From assembly GCA_030562195.1 (NCBI GenBank), contig CM060199.1:26060338-26124337 (forward strand): 64,000 nt of DNA, read 5' to 3'. Source of the stretch: Nipponacmea schrenckii. Its lineage: Eukaryota > Mollusca > Gastropoda > Lottiidae. Below are positions 48,498 to 60,700 of the stretch, in pieces. Under the pieces are notes generated by a model. It saw nothing but the letters and a program-made list of their open reading frames with translations. It had not been told where the DNA came from and did not search any database. The position numbers were made by a program, and so were the translations under genes. How positions within the stretch are numbered: the first letter of the stretch is position 1; each line of letters opens with the position of its first letter.

Positions 48498-48697
48498 GTT
48501 TGTTTACATTCACGATGAAAGTACATCCCTCCCCGCTAGGCGGCGCTTCTAAACAACGATTACATCTGTTAACATTGGAGAGATAGGAGCGTGTCGTCTC
48601 TATACTATACTTACTCTATGGTAATAATAAAGACTAGAGGACTGACTGACGTCAATTTGTTCTTGCGTCATTGAAGCCATTCATGGACGATTGATGC

Positions 48698-48751
48698 TGT
48701 ATTTGTTACGCCTAGGAAATATGGAAAATACCACTTCCGATGTGGTAAATA
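48698..48751 (+). repeat. Harbinger terminal inverted repeat, left
   Basis: TGTATTTGTTACGCCTAGG at the outer end, GTGGTAAATA at the inner. Pairs with 51721-51774 at roughly two thirds identity, allowing a one-base gap. Confidence 0.75.
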
Positions 48752-48859
48752 ACATTCGTTACTTCAAAATTATGCTCGGAAGTCGCGTTTTCCATTGGTG
48801 AACTCGGGTTGCTAAAATTAGATCGAGTTCTCCACTTATGACGCAAATGACGTTTCAAG

Positions 48860-50146
48860 ATGGCAGCCAAGTTTGGAGAAGTCAACGCTTAGAAAGGTAA
48901 TTATGATTTATTTTATAATATATAGAGGTTATGGTTTTGCTGTGAAATACCAGATTTTATCTGATTTTACATTGTGTGGTAGATCTTCTGTCGGTTCATT
49001 GTTCTATCTATTCACTCTGATCGATGTCAATGGCTAGTAGGCTACTGCTTTCTGAATGCTTGCTGTTGTTATTATGATTTGATTATGTTCGGGCTTATTT
49101 TATTCTGATAAATGTATAATATTTAGCAAAAGTTTTGGCTTACTGAAGCCTATCCACAATCCAACTGTTTATACATGTATATTTTTTTTCATAATTTCAG
49201 TTTATTCGAAAAATGGCGTGTTGTATTTCGATGATGACTGCAAGGTTAGAATCAACCAATGCATATACCAAGACCTTCAAGATGAATATTATTTGGATGA
49301 GCAGCTTCGAACGAAACTTAGAATAATCAATACTGATTCCAAAACACTGAATGTAGAGTCCAGGGAACCATTAAAACATCCGACCGCTGAAATTGCTCCT
49401 ACCAAAGACAGGGCAATTACGAGGTGTCAACTTGATTCAGCAAGCAGTGCCAGTAATTCTAGTGATACCGAAATCACAAACTGGCCAATACACGATGTAA
49501 GGACATCAGAGGAGACCATATTTCTAATTTCTTTAATGCAGGATCACATTGCTAATTATGGTGAAACACCGAAATCTATATCAGAATTGGAAAATAAAAT
49601 TAGACTTGGCAGAGGGAAACAAAAACAACTCTGGGCAGAATTTACGGAGAAACTTGGTAAAGCATTTGAAAAAGTATTTGACCCAAAGAGGGTGGCAAGA
49701 AAATGGCAAACTCTCATTGATGGCTTTAAAAAAGCTGTCTTGAACAATTCCACTACCGGAAAGGCACCAACCAAGTTTGCATATTACAAGGAACTGAATA
49801 ATTTAATTGGAGATAGCCACGATATCAATTTCGTAGTAACAGCAACGGCAGATGATGTTACAATCATAGACCGGCTGAAATCGGGCAAGCTGCAGATGAG
49901 ACTGATGGGACAGGGCCATCTCAAGATGTAGAATTGGGAAGTTCTAACCCATCTCAATCAGATAATCATCAGAAAGCATCGGTCAGGAAGCGTAAGAGAA
50001 ATAGTATCAATGGAGATGGAATTTTGAAATATATGAAGGAAAGTGATAGAGAGATGGCTGAGAGAACTGACAAAATCGTAGAGAATATGGAATGATTTCA
50101 GAATACGTTTCAGGGCATGATGGGTCGTTTACTTGATAAATTCTAA
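48860..50146 (+). CDS. Harbinger Myb/SANT-like (trihelix) DNA-binding protein, disrupted
   Basis: In PIF/Harbinger elements this partner protein binds the ends and carries the transposase to the nucleus. A short first exon from ATG 48860 ends at 48896 (AAAG then GTAATT). Exon 2 begins at 49201 after TTTCAG, and the phases agree. In exon 2, LYFDDDCKVRINQ is followed by TEITNWPIHDV and then the Myb-like helices: ISLMQDHIANYG, KIRLGRGKQKQLWAEF, VARKWQTLIDGFKK and TGKAPTKFAYYKELN. After a frame break near 49885-49892 the tail reads SVRKRKRNSI (basic, possible nuclear signal) and MKESDREMAERTDKI (helical). In-frame stops lie at 48890-48892 (TAG) and 50093-50095 (TGA); family-like sequence continues to a TAA at 50144-50146. 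If the start is inside exon 2, only the later defects matter. Confidence 0.78.
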
Positions 50147-50482
50147 AAGCAATGTTAAGTTTCCCGTGTGACAAGTAATCTATATTACCAATTATAATTA
50201 TGTATAATTCATTTTGTTGAGTTTTGGTTTTTATATAGTGTTCAAAGCATTTAAAGATAGATGTTGATTCTTTGTTTAATAAATAATTATGATAACAAAT
50301 AGTAATCATAGCAATATTTATTTTGTATCATTAATTAGAACATCTCATATACATGTACATTTATGATGATATTTGATGTCAAGTATGACTTTTCTTTCTT
50401 TGGTGAATAAAAATCCAACTTGATTAAAAAACTAATCATTGTCATCATTTTCTCTTGGACACCCATATGGATGATCCTCACA

Positions 50483-51717
50483 CTAGTGATTGTCACATAG
50501 CATATGATGAAAAGTGCATCCAGTCACAATTAATTGAACTGCTACATCTAACTTATAATTTTGAAGGTCCCTTAGCCTTCTTAATCGACACTCGAGTCTA
50601 CCAAAGAAGTTTTCAATAATAACCCGTTTTCGACTTATGGCAGTATTCCTTGTCTTATCATCGCGAGTTAAAAGGCCGTTGTCTCTTTTAGGCGTGAAAA
50701 TAAAGGGGAAATCTTGTGATATATATGCACTGTCTCCCAAAAGATTCATGTCCTGCATTTTTTCCTGCCAGTTATTGAAAAATGGCGAGTTTCGCAACAT
50801 TCTTGCATCGTGAACCCTCCCTGGTGGTCCAACGAAAATATCAATAAATCTTCCTTGGTGGTCACATATGCCCTGTAACAAAATGGAATGGTATCCCTTT
50901 CTATTGAAGTAATCGTCTCCTCGTCTTCGTGGCTTCTGAATTCTAATGTGACAGCCATCAATTGCACCAATAACATTATCAAAATGTTGATTGCTGAATT
51001 TCTGTGCATTGACTTCTTTCTGGTGCTGGTCTAGCCATTTTATATGTTGTCGGGAAAGGTTTGGAACAATTTTGAGAATGGCACAAACAATGACATGAGC
51101 TGTACTTTCGGCAAAGTCACATTTATCCGAGAGTTCTCGAAATGTTTCAGTAATGGCCATATACCACAAGAACAGCAAACTTTTCTTCTCAACTGGTACC
51201 CTTGCTGTACCCCCAACACTTGGGTCGCTTTCATCCAGACCATATCGTCTCAAAAATGCTGTTAATATTTCAAAACTTTCTCTGTTTAAACGTATATGCC
51301 TTTGCAAGGTTGTCCATTTCCAGAAATATATGACTTGCAATCCCAGATTTTAATATGGGCTGTCTTAAAGCTGTTTTATAACAGCTTAATAATAACTGTC
51401 TCCTGCAAAATAAATCAAATATTATAACTTTTATTTTACTTTTGTTTTATTATCATGAACAATTTCATTGTGGGAATTTTTAGTCATACTTTATATCGCC
51501 TAATACAATGATTTTCAGTTTGGATACAAACAAATTAAGAAGAATTAAATAGAAATATAACATACCTGCGCCTTTTCCTGAACCTATTCAAATGATTCAA
51601 AATGAATTCAATCATGAATCGATATAATGTAAAAACCATCATCATTAGGCAAAATATTAACAATTTTACAATAGAAGCCATATTGATTTTCCCAGTTGTT
51701 CCCCGAACATGATCCAT
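50483..51717 (-). CDS. Harbinger (HARBI1-like) DDE transposase
   Basis: Exon 2 (50483-51402) has a 285-codon frame with a complete catalytic core: GAIDGCHIRI (first Asp), GPPGRVHDARMLRNS (second Asp), GDSAY, and RVIIENFFGRLECRLRRL (Glu). The N-terminal helix LNRESFEILTAFLRRYG fits the family. Exon 1 (51566-51717) starts MDHVRGTTGK or, at the ATG at 51679-51681, MASIVKLL; it ends at a CGCAG/GTATG donor and joins GAGACAG at 51402 in phase, giving an Arg-rich junction. One frame change is needed between about 51300 and 51340 to connect the exon 1 frame to the long frame. The ORF as drawn begins at a TTG. The family is normally about 350 residues, so length is right if both parts join. Confidence 0.9.
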
Positions 51718-51720
51718 CTA

Positions 51721-51774
51721 GTGTTTACCACTTCCTAGTGGAAAACACCATTCATCCCAGAGGTAACGAATACA
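51721..51774 (-). repeat. Harbinger terminal inverted repeat, right
   Basis: Reverse complement reads TGTATTCGTTACCTCTGGG at the outer end and GTGGTAAACAC at the inner end, only a few bases from the transposase ATG at 51717. Confidence 0.75.
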
Positions 51775-51779
51775 CCATG

Positions 51780-52226
51780 ACGCTGGCCATAGTAAAAAGC
51801 TGATATTTATGCGACGAATAAATTAATTTATATCAGATTTCTTTCAGATCTTTGATGCACAAAATATGAACAAAACACCACTAATTAGCTCAAATATATT
51901 TTAATAGAATAATACTACTTATAATGAACGTTACTTATAATGAACGTTACTTCATAAATAAATTTATTCATGAAATACAGAGCGAAGCTCTGTAAAAATT
52001 TAAAAATCGAAAAGATTGACGGAATCATTAGCCATGGATTTATGGCCTACAGTTTAGAGTGAAACTCGACAGCAAAGATACAATGCAAGAATAAAGTACC
52101 GGTATATGGAATATAACAGAATCATAAAATTCAATAATTAATCATGAATTCATCAAATTTATTAAGCGATAGAAAGATAAATTTAAAATTTAGATACATT
52201 TCAAGCGATTGACCGATTTTCGTACA
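51780..52226. other. Spacer between two transposons
   Basis: AT-rich, no ORF. A 17-base word (CTTATAATGAACGTTAC) is duplicated in tandem near 51919-51953. Confidence 0.6.
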
Positions 52227-52254
52227 TATGTGACCCTCCAGCACAAAACCAGTC
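52227..52254 (+). repeat. 11-kb element, left terminal inverted repeat
   Basis: A 28-base perfect match, in reverse complement, to 63260-63287. Sequence inside and outside the two copies does not match. Confidence 0.9.
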
Positions 52255-53190
52255 ACATTGTCTAATTTTCAAAATTGGTTGTTTTTATGTTATGTGAAAG
52301 AGCAGGAAAATAGCTTTCAATTGATATATAAAGTTTTAAAATCGGTTGATTAGTTTTTGAAAAATGGATATTTCAAATTTTGGTTAATAAAATCGCGTGA
52401 TTTTAAAAAGTTGAGAATTTGACGTTTTAAGTTTATAATACTACCTCCTTAGCAACGACTTTTTGTATTCACCACATGTAAATGAAATTTCGATCACACA
52501 CTTATATATGTATCCTAAGCATGCATGCCAATTTTGAGCCAGATGTCTTTATGCATAATCATTCTAGGGAATTTTTTGAAAAATCAGATTTTTTCTTAAA
52601 GTCGTCTTCAGCAAATTTTAAAAACTGAGCCTGTAACCTATGCAATGACTATGATTACAATAATGCAGTTGAATATTGTATGGGTAATTTTTAAGTTTTC
52701 TACACTGAAATGTGAGAAAATATTTTCCTTGGTTACCATCGTAACCGATTAAAATTTTTGTATTTCGAGGGAAAATTGTTTAATGAAAATGAAAACCAAA
52801 TATTACCAAGCCATTAATTTTTATTCATAATATTTTTTTCAATGGCTATGATAATAATTACATTATTTACATATTAATAAAAAAAAATCACTGCATGTGT
52901 GTAGAGGGGGGGGGGTGGGGGAGGGTGATGTGGTCTCACACTGAGCATGTTTTTTTGGAAAAGGGGGACACAAAATATAATTATGTGTGCACAAAGATAA
53001 TCACAACACTTATGAAAATAATATAGTAAGTAAAGTGATATACAAAGTCTAATTTAAATGTTTGATTCTTTCAATCATTTTGCACCGTACATTACAAGGG
53101 ATTTATATGCTATCAATTCTACTAAAACCAAATAAACATCTTGTAGCATTAACCTCTGACAACCATTCTGTGACGGAAAGCATTATATTT
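52255..53190. other. Element left end, noncoding; poly-G at 52903-52926
   Basis: AT-rich sequence without ORF. AGAGGGGGGGGGGTGGGGGA and neighbouring G runs (52901-52935) could form a quadruplex. Confidence 0.5.
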
Positions 53191-53194
53191 TACA

Positions 53195-53905
53195 CAGGTT
53201 GAAAAGCACTATCCTCTAAAGCGAGTTGGAATGTGCTATCTTCTAAAGCGAGTTGGAAAGCGTTATCCTCTATAGTGAGTTGTAAAGCGTTATCCTTTAA
53301 AGCGAGTTGGAAAGCGTTATCCACTGAAGCGAGTTTGAAAGCGTAATCCACTGAAGCGAGTTGGAAAGCATTATCCTCTAAAGCAAGTTGGAAAGCGTTA
53401 TCCTCTAAAGCGAGCTGGAAAGCGTTATCCTCTAAAGCGAATTGGAAAGCGTTATCCTCTTAAGCAAGTTGTAAAGGGTTATTATCTAAGCGAGTTTGAA
53501 AGGGTTATCCTCTAAAGCGAGTTGGATAGCGTTATCCTTCAAAGCGAGTTGGAAAGCGTTATCCACTGAAGCGAGTTTGAAAGCTTAATCCACTGAAGCG
53601 AGTTGGAAAGCATTATCCTCTAAAGCAAGTTGGAAAGCGTTATCCTCTAAAGCGAGCTGGAAAACGTTATCCTCTTAAGCAAGTTGTAAAGGGTTATTAT
53701 CTAAGCGAGTTTGAAAGGGTTATCCTCTAAAGCGAGTTGGATAGCGTTATCCTTCAAAGCGAGTTGGAAAGCGTTATCCTCTAAAGCGAGTTGGAAAGCG
53801 TTATGCTCTAAAGCGAGTTGGAAAGCGTTATCATCTGAATCGAGTTGAAAAGTGTTATGATGCGATAGAAAGCATTATTCCCTGAAGCAGGTCGGAAAGC
53901 GTTAA
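53195..53905. repeat. 27-base minisatellite, about 26 copies with higher-order structure
   Basis: Unit GCGTTATCCTCTAAAGCGAG followed by TTGGAAA. Variants (ATCCACTGAAGCG, TTATTATCTAAGCGAG, AGCAAGTTG) recur in the same order in two blocks about 217 to 243 bases apart, so multi-unit blocks have been duplicated. The array starts about 50 bases beyond the stop of the minus-strand gene at 53952 and so sits at its 3' side. Both strands contain stops, so it is noncoding. Confidence 0.93.
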
Positions 53906-53951
53906 CTTAAAACATCATATCAGTGGTGTTCTATCAAAATGAAATAATTAA

Positions 53952-56520
53952 TCACTCTTCTGTTAAAATACTTGGTGAGGGACACACAGTATCCTTATAG
54001 GGATCAGTAACAAAGTCTCTGATATGTTTATATAAATAAGATTGTCTTTGTTCCGTCAGTCCTGGAGGTATCATTTGTGTTGCTTTACCAGAAGGAAATT
54101 GCCTATTGTTCTTCAAAATGTAAAATAGTTTCTCCTCACTATCAGGTGCTGATTTAGCGAACACCGTACCTGGATGACGACAATCAAATCTAAAATGCTG
54201 AAATGATTTTATTCCAGGAAGTTGCTGATAATCATCTGCAAAAAAACTTTGCCAATCATATACTGGTACTATTGTTGTCCCATCTTCCGTTCCAACTGCT
54301 TGAGCAACATTAACAGATGAACTCTGGTTGACTACCTCCTGTAAAACACTTAGCGCAGGAACAGAATGTCTACGAAAAGACTTCTTCACCAATCCAAAAC
54401 ACCAGTCAGGTGCAAATTTGGTGTGACCTGCTATGAGAAAATTCAATGAAATTGAATGATGAAGTCTTTTCGCAACACGCCATGCACAATACCAAATCAT
54501 AAATCGATTTTTATTTTGACCAGAACAGTTGTCGCAATGTAAATTAGCTACTGTTTCTCCAATACCATAATGATCAAAATAGAAATCCAGATATGATATC
54601 ACTGCATTAGATCCTTTGCTAATGAGATGTCCTTCATCAACCAAAAAATTCACCTGTTTAGGTATGCCCTCGCAGCAAACACCAAATATCCCGACCTTTC
54701 TTGGCACTAAAAAGTAAAGGGGTCCCGGTTGCATAGGGTTACTTGGCAAATGAACTTGTTGTGCAAAGTCAAAACTGTAGTGCATCGTTATGTTATGGCT
54801 GCAAGGAAGGTTTGTTGTAAGTTGCGAGATTCCATTTTGTTTACAGGTATTCTTGGCATCAGATACCATGGCATTATATAATGACCTCTCTTGCTGAACA
54901 ATGTTAAGATGCTGCTCTTGAAGTTTCACTCTCTCGCTTTTGTTTTCCTCTGTCAAATTTGCGCTGCGAAAAATAAGCATATTATTCTTCTGACAGGTCC
55001 AACACAGATCAGTCATAGGCTTAGCAACAACTATAAATGAACAAAGTTGTTTCCAAAAATCAAAAAAACTGCTTGATCCCATTACTCTTTGACCTAGAAA
55101 AAAAAATGTTGGTTTTGAAAATCAGGTCTATTCTAGTATAAAGATTATACACGGTGCCAGGTAGGGTATGCTTACTCTTCTAGACAGGAGAAACCATTTT
55201 TCATCCTGAAATACTCCCTTGTGACAGATATACTTGTGCATGTTAACGAATTCTACCAATCTTTCGTCAAAATCCTTTTTGGAGCTGTGCATTATTACAC
55301 CATACTTTTGAAACCAGGACATTTTGATTAGTATTGACTAAATCATTTAGCCACTTTTTACAATGTAAATGAACGGTGTTCCATGATGTAGTGTATTTTG
55401 AAGTTATAATTATAAAAATAAGGTTTATGAATTTAATAGACGAATACTCACCTGATTTTTCAAGAATCGTCTTGTACTGATTGTAAACCAAAATTTTCGT
55501 ATGTGAGGATGGTAGCAGTTTGATGTCATCTCTTCTATATCCCGGTATCCGTCCTGGCAAAACTAAGGCATGGTCAGAAGCATAATTTGATAAAAACTGG
55601 ACAACATCACAAGCATCTTGATATCCAAAGGATTTGGTGTTCTTTTTCCTTCCACCAGATTTTTCTCCATTGGTGTTAATCCATTTTCCTTGTAGTGCTT
55701 CAAAAGATGTGTTAATCTATCTTGGCTTAACCTAAAATTAATAAAACTTTGTTGAAAACATATAAATTAAAAGTTATTCTTTTATATTTTTCAAGTGTTA
55801 ATTTGTGAAATTACTTCTAACATAGACCTAAATATGGAGTTATTTTTTCATACCATTTTAAAATGAAATATTAAGGGATTGTCACTCTACCACATCAGCT
55901 CCACTGTGAACATACAAGTTCACAAAGCAGACACAGTCTCCAATCAGAATTGATCTCCAGGTTTAGAACAAAGTATTGGAACCTTATCACTGTGCAAATA
56001 ACATTATGAAATTGAATTTGATTATTTGTATTTTCATATGCCAATATTACTCTGCACTTACATGTGTAGAAACTTAAAAGTGTCGCGGCAAATCTGATTC
56101 CCTTCCAGCCAGTACAGTGTGCGCTGATGCTGTCTAACCTTCTGCATTTTTCTTTTCGTGGCTTCAGTACTTTCTGACACATTAATGGAGCAGGATATTT
56201 TTCCAAGAAGCACCAACATCTGATCTCCTGAAATTTGAATTCATAGTAACTATGAATTTTGATAACAAATACATTAATCAAATTAAATGAGGAATGGTTT
56301 TGAAGTTAATAGCCTTGCCAAATAGTAGTGTCCTATATCTAGTATTTTGGGGTTTAATTTTTCATAAGATTGCTTATTATTAAAGGTTGAGAATTGTAGA
56401 AAAATATATTGCTAATACTCACTTGGTGCCATTTCTCTAAAAACCATACGCCGTCTAATCATTTCCTCGGGCAAAAACTGTCGGTAGCATGTTTCGTTGT
56501 TATAATACTTGCACGTACAA
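53952..56520 (-). CDS. DUF7869-like, probable RNase H-fold transposase gene (4 exons seen)
   Basis: Exons on the minus strand: 56423-56520 (CKYYNNETCYRQF, IRRRMVFREM), 56062-56227 (HQRTLYWLEG, ICRDTFKFLH), 55452-55731 (DRLTHLLKHYKENGL; VLPGRIPGYRRDDIKLLPSS) and 53952-55093. All junctions are GT-AG and in phase. The last exon has MTDLCWTCQKN, MHYSFDFAQQVHLP, HLISKGSNAVISYLDFYFD, LHCDNCSGQNKNR and FLIAGHTKFAPDWCFGL. This set marks a multicopy family in molluscs and corals that I recall as DUF7869 (name from memory). The buried Asp residues in SFDFAQ and HCDNCSGQN fit an RNase H-like DDE core; this is inference. One frame break at the T run 55660-55664 in exon 3 would be healed by one base. The first coding exon is not identified; CCAAT boxes at 57015 and 57076 may mark a promoter. 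Confidence 0.82.
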
Positions 56521-57709
56521 CTGTAAATGGTAATTTTAACTAAATTATTTACTCATAACATTGTTTTTTACAAGATATTCACCATTTAATTTCACATTAT
56601 TTATCAGTCTAATTCAATTAGGACTACAGTTGAATTGTTCCTGACATGAGCATGAGTAGGGCCTATCCTATAGCATATTTTCTAAAAAATTTACTAATCT
56701 AGACTAGACCTGAAGCACTCGATCCTCATAGTTATTAGAGGATAAAATTACAATCAAGAATGAATGAAATACCCTTCAATAAAATTTGTCATATTATTGA
56801 AGAGTGACTTATAGGATACCAGGAGACATCGACAATCGTTCAGCCGCGGTCCGAGTTAGTAATAAATTGATATGACCTCAATAATATTTTGTCGGTCAAA
56901 AGGCCATTTCAAAACTAGCCAGTTATAGAAAAATAATTTGTTCAATTCAGAAAGCGAGCTTTTTAAATTACGAACTCTATTTTCTCCCGCATTAAGAATT
57001 GAACAATTTTCCAGCCAATCGGAGAATAGTATTGAAAAAGCGTAGTAAGGTCAGCGGGTCAATTACAGAACACAACCAATCGGAAGGCCGCAAGTTTACA
57101 AGTCATAGTTCACCTGGTCGCGTGACAGAAAGGCGAAACTAGAACTAAATAAAACACATAACGCTTTCCTTATCAATTAAAATAAAATGAGCCGAAGATC
57201 CTATTGCATTTAGAGATTTTTTTTTAAATAATCTAATCATCTAATTAAGGATTAATAGTTAAAAGAAATCGATGACATGGAAAGTTTTAATATTAAACAC
57301 GTACGTCTTCTCAGTGTAATGGTGTTCATATAGGCCCACTCTACATGTAATACGATAGTGAATGTACAGCTCTTACTTTCCTTTTCTACACCAAATTCGT
57401 TCCCGACATTATATCTAAGAATATGCTGTTACTAGAATTTATGCAATGCAGGAGGAGAACAAGTAAAAAAAACACATAAGATAACTCTTTTAAAAAAAAA
57501 AATCCATTTATTTACATTTCACTATAAAATCAACAATTAAACATTCAAACACATGTAAACCCCCCCTCCCAATTAACTTATATACAGACTAGAAATATTA
57601 AAACAGAACCTAAAAAATCCTGTCACTCTATGCAATCCTCAGAAAAATGACATATATTCAGCCTCAAGTCGGACAAGTAGAACTTAAATACAAAATATAT
57701 AAAAAATAT

Positions 57710-60700
57710 CTAAGATTCTTCACATTCATCATCACTATCATATTCATCCACACCTTTCTCTAATTCAATGTCTAACTCTGTTTCCTTATTATTTTTACAA
57801 TTGACACACTTGCAAATATCAGTACAAGATAACTTTGATTGGTGGCATGAACACCTGTCAGTGACACACCCAGACTTACAAGAGCAAGAAAGGACGTGCA
57901 ATATGCTTTTGGGTGCAGGATCCTGAGTCATCCAACAAATATCTATCTTATTGTCTCTAATTATCCAACCATGCATGTTCGGAGTTGGGGCAAGAATCCA
58001 GGGCTTGACAGCACTTTTATGTATTTTGGCTTGATAATTTGCACGCTTCAAATGTTGTGTCAAGGCATCTTTAGTGGGTGGCAAGCTCTTTTCATTTGGG
58101 GATTTTGTGCAAAACAGCTTATATCGAGCTTCATTCACACTTACGCAGTTTGAAACGCCATACAGCTGACAAACAAAATTTTCAAACAATGCAATAGTTT
58201 TTTCTGAGTTTGTAATATTAAAATCACTACCTAAGACTTTGAATGTGTCCAAAAAAGATGTTTGTTTCATAGCTAATGTTAAAACTTTCTGTTTGCCTTT
58301 CCCATAAAAAGCACTTGTAGAATCACATCCAGAAAAGGCATGAATTCCAATAAGAGCTTCACACACTCCTTGTCCAAGTTTGTCAGTAATTTTTTTCAAG
58401 TCTACAATCCGATGTTTTCTACCCACCCCTGTCACAAGATATAAATGAGACTTTAAAAGTCTCTGAAAACTAAGTGATATAACAGCAACATCTGTGTCTG
58501 GACTTTTTATGAGAATTGTACTATATTGAGCTGATGCCTGCATCGCATGTAAAATGAGTCGGGTATCAGCTTCCTCATGATCACATTCTAACTCCTTCAC
58601 TGCTTCAATGAAAAGCTGACCATTTCTAATATTGAAAATATGGCATTCTGGACCATGAGCGACATAAATATCAATGCAATCAATTTTTGATGAATCAATG
58701 TTTCGCCAACAGCAGAAAAGGAATTCTATTAGTGCCTCTTTGTTTGATCCATTTGATAAAAATTTCTTCCACTGTTTCTGAGTTTTTTGGTCTACACTAT
58801 ATATTTTGATCTTCTCTGAACCACTGGAAGCTCTTTTCAAACGTTCAGCATTCTTAATTGAAACTTCAGGATATCTGTCTGTAACAAAATCAACACGTGA
58901 ACACTTGTAGATTTGGCCCAACTGCATTATTTGCTGAAATATCAAATCTGCTAGCTCTGCAAATGATGATGGAATATGTGTCAATGATTGTATAAGTGCC
59001 ATGCCATCTATTAATAAACAGGAATTTTCATCATGGGGTAAAACACTTACTATACTATCTTTGGTTGACTGTTCAAGGTAGGCCAGAAGCGAGGCTTTAT
59101 TGGTTTTTGCTAAACAGGCTTCACTATTTGCTAGTGGAAAAGATACATCACCCAATGAAAATGACAAAAGTTCTCGTAGATCAAGCTTGCGAGATTGTCC
59201 TAAAACCAGTAATCTTCCGAAAAATTTCCGATCACTTTGCACTAATATATCCTTTCCTGAGCTGGATTTCTTAGGTTTCAAGTTATCACTAAATGTTTTT
59301 AATTTCATAGACTTTATAGGTGCAAATATGTCCTCTTCTTTTTTAACCAGACGATTAGTGATATATAGTTTTAAGGATTTTCGCCGTGATCTTTCGCTGT
59401 TAGAAGATCATTTACAACATCGTCACAAGCAACTGCACCTGAACTCAGACAAACTAAATCACCAATTGATCCATCAAATGGATTTACCATACTATCGATG
59501 GTTGACATGATGGACCTGATATGATCTTCATCTTTATTAATCCTTGAGCGGTCAAGATCTTTCTTATGCTGTAGGGAAGGTTTTGTACTGGTCATATTTT
59601 CACACATTCGTGTTATTGCTGCTCTCTGTGGCTGGGATAATATCCATCTCTGAACAGCTCCTCGGTTAAGTGTCATTCCAACTATTCCTACTTTCGTCTT
59701 TGAATCTCTGTTACATGTCTGTTCTATAGCTTGATCGCAAGCTATTGATGAAAAGGGAAAAGTAGTTTGACGTTGAACAATCCATTGACCACCAGAAATC
59801 AAGTTTGAATCAAAACCAGGGTGAGCTTCTTCCAACTGCAGCATTTCCATCCAGTACGCTGGTAAATAGCGGGCATAATTTTGTCTATCATACGAAAAGT
59901 AGTATGGCATCATGGATCTAATTGAGGTGAGGTGCAAATTCCAGTCCGATTGTCTTGTTGCCCTAATAAATAACAAAAGAAGTTCCACCATTTCAATATA
60001 CGAGGTCCAAAAGGCAAATGTAGAACATTCTTCTTCTTTGGAGCATGGAAAACTAACTGGGGAAAATCTTTTTGGAGAAAATGCTTTAACTGATCATTCC
60101 TAAAAAACAAACATACGTTGGTGTAAATATATAATCTTACCGATAATGAACATTTCAAATCAGAGCAGATAACAACTGAATAAGATTTTGAATCAAGGGG
60201 AGTTAACTGTCACAAGCAAAGCATCAGAAGCAGAATCCCACCTCAGAGAATACACATACTAATAGATTGTAGGCATTGTATGATTCAAATCAGGTAAGAT
60301 AACAATTACAGGCAAAACATTGGTGGTAAATTATATTTACTAACCTGAATGTATAATTAATGTTAGCATCCACCAGCATAGCATTCAACTTATTTGACAA
60401 CTTCCCAATACGAAATATCTCAGATTCATCCAATATCTTTTTCTGTATTACTTCTTCACAAAATTGCTGATAACACTTAGCAATCACTGGATCGAACAAT
60501 TGTTGTCAATAATTAGGAAACGTGTAAAAGTTATATCTGTCAATTATATTGTTATATGACATCCACATAATATCTTATTTATCATTTCATTGTTGAATAT
60601 TGATTTGTAAACTAAGTTTAAGTTTTAATACCATCCTTAAAACCTACTAGACAAAATTTCAAGTAAAGAAACTTTGAGGACAAGAAGTGTTTATATGATT

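Larger units (their letters stand above)
42631..48604 (-). mobile_element. P-type (THAP) transposon, decayed, with nested insertions
   Basis: The outer ends are TATAGAGACGACACG (42631-42645) and its perfect reverse complement (48590-48604). Further in, GCGCCACCTAGCG (42677-42689) is matched by CGCTAGGCGGCGC (48534-48546). Between them, on the minus strand, lie a THAP exon near the right end, a second THAP exon, and catalytic P-type exons running to near the left end, as expected for a gene reading inward from the right. I find no 8-base target duplication. Inverted repeats 1 and 3 lie inside or across this span and imply at least one further element. Confidence 0.55.
48698..51774. mobile_element. 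PIF/Harbinger DNA transposon, 3.1 kb
   Basis: It has the classic two-gene layout: a Myb/SANT-like DNA-binding gene on the plus strand and a DDE transposase on the minus strand, convergent, with 3' ends about 340 bases apart. Imperfect terminal inverted repeats of about 54 bases lie at 48698-48751 and 51721-51774. They share TGTATT(T/C)GTTAC at the outside and CCACT...GTGGTAAA at the inside. No 3-base target duplication is evident. Both genes show defects, so this copy is probably inactive, though all catalytic residues are present. Confidence 0.87.

Noticed and set aside
42631..48604. Assigning both THAP exons and the catalytic exons to one intact gene
   Set aside because: Two THAP domains upstream of one core, plus interleaved inverted repeats, argue for more than one element; the gap prevents a decision.
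53195..53905. CRISPR-like array
   Set aside because: The repeats are contiguous with no unique spacers, and the genome is eukaryotic; it is a minisatellite.
55128..55322. A 64-residue ORF between exons of the CDNCSGQNKN gene
   Set aside because: The flanking exons join in phase without it (GAAAAATCAG to GTCAAAGAG), so it lies in an intron.
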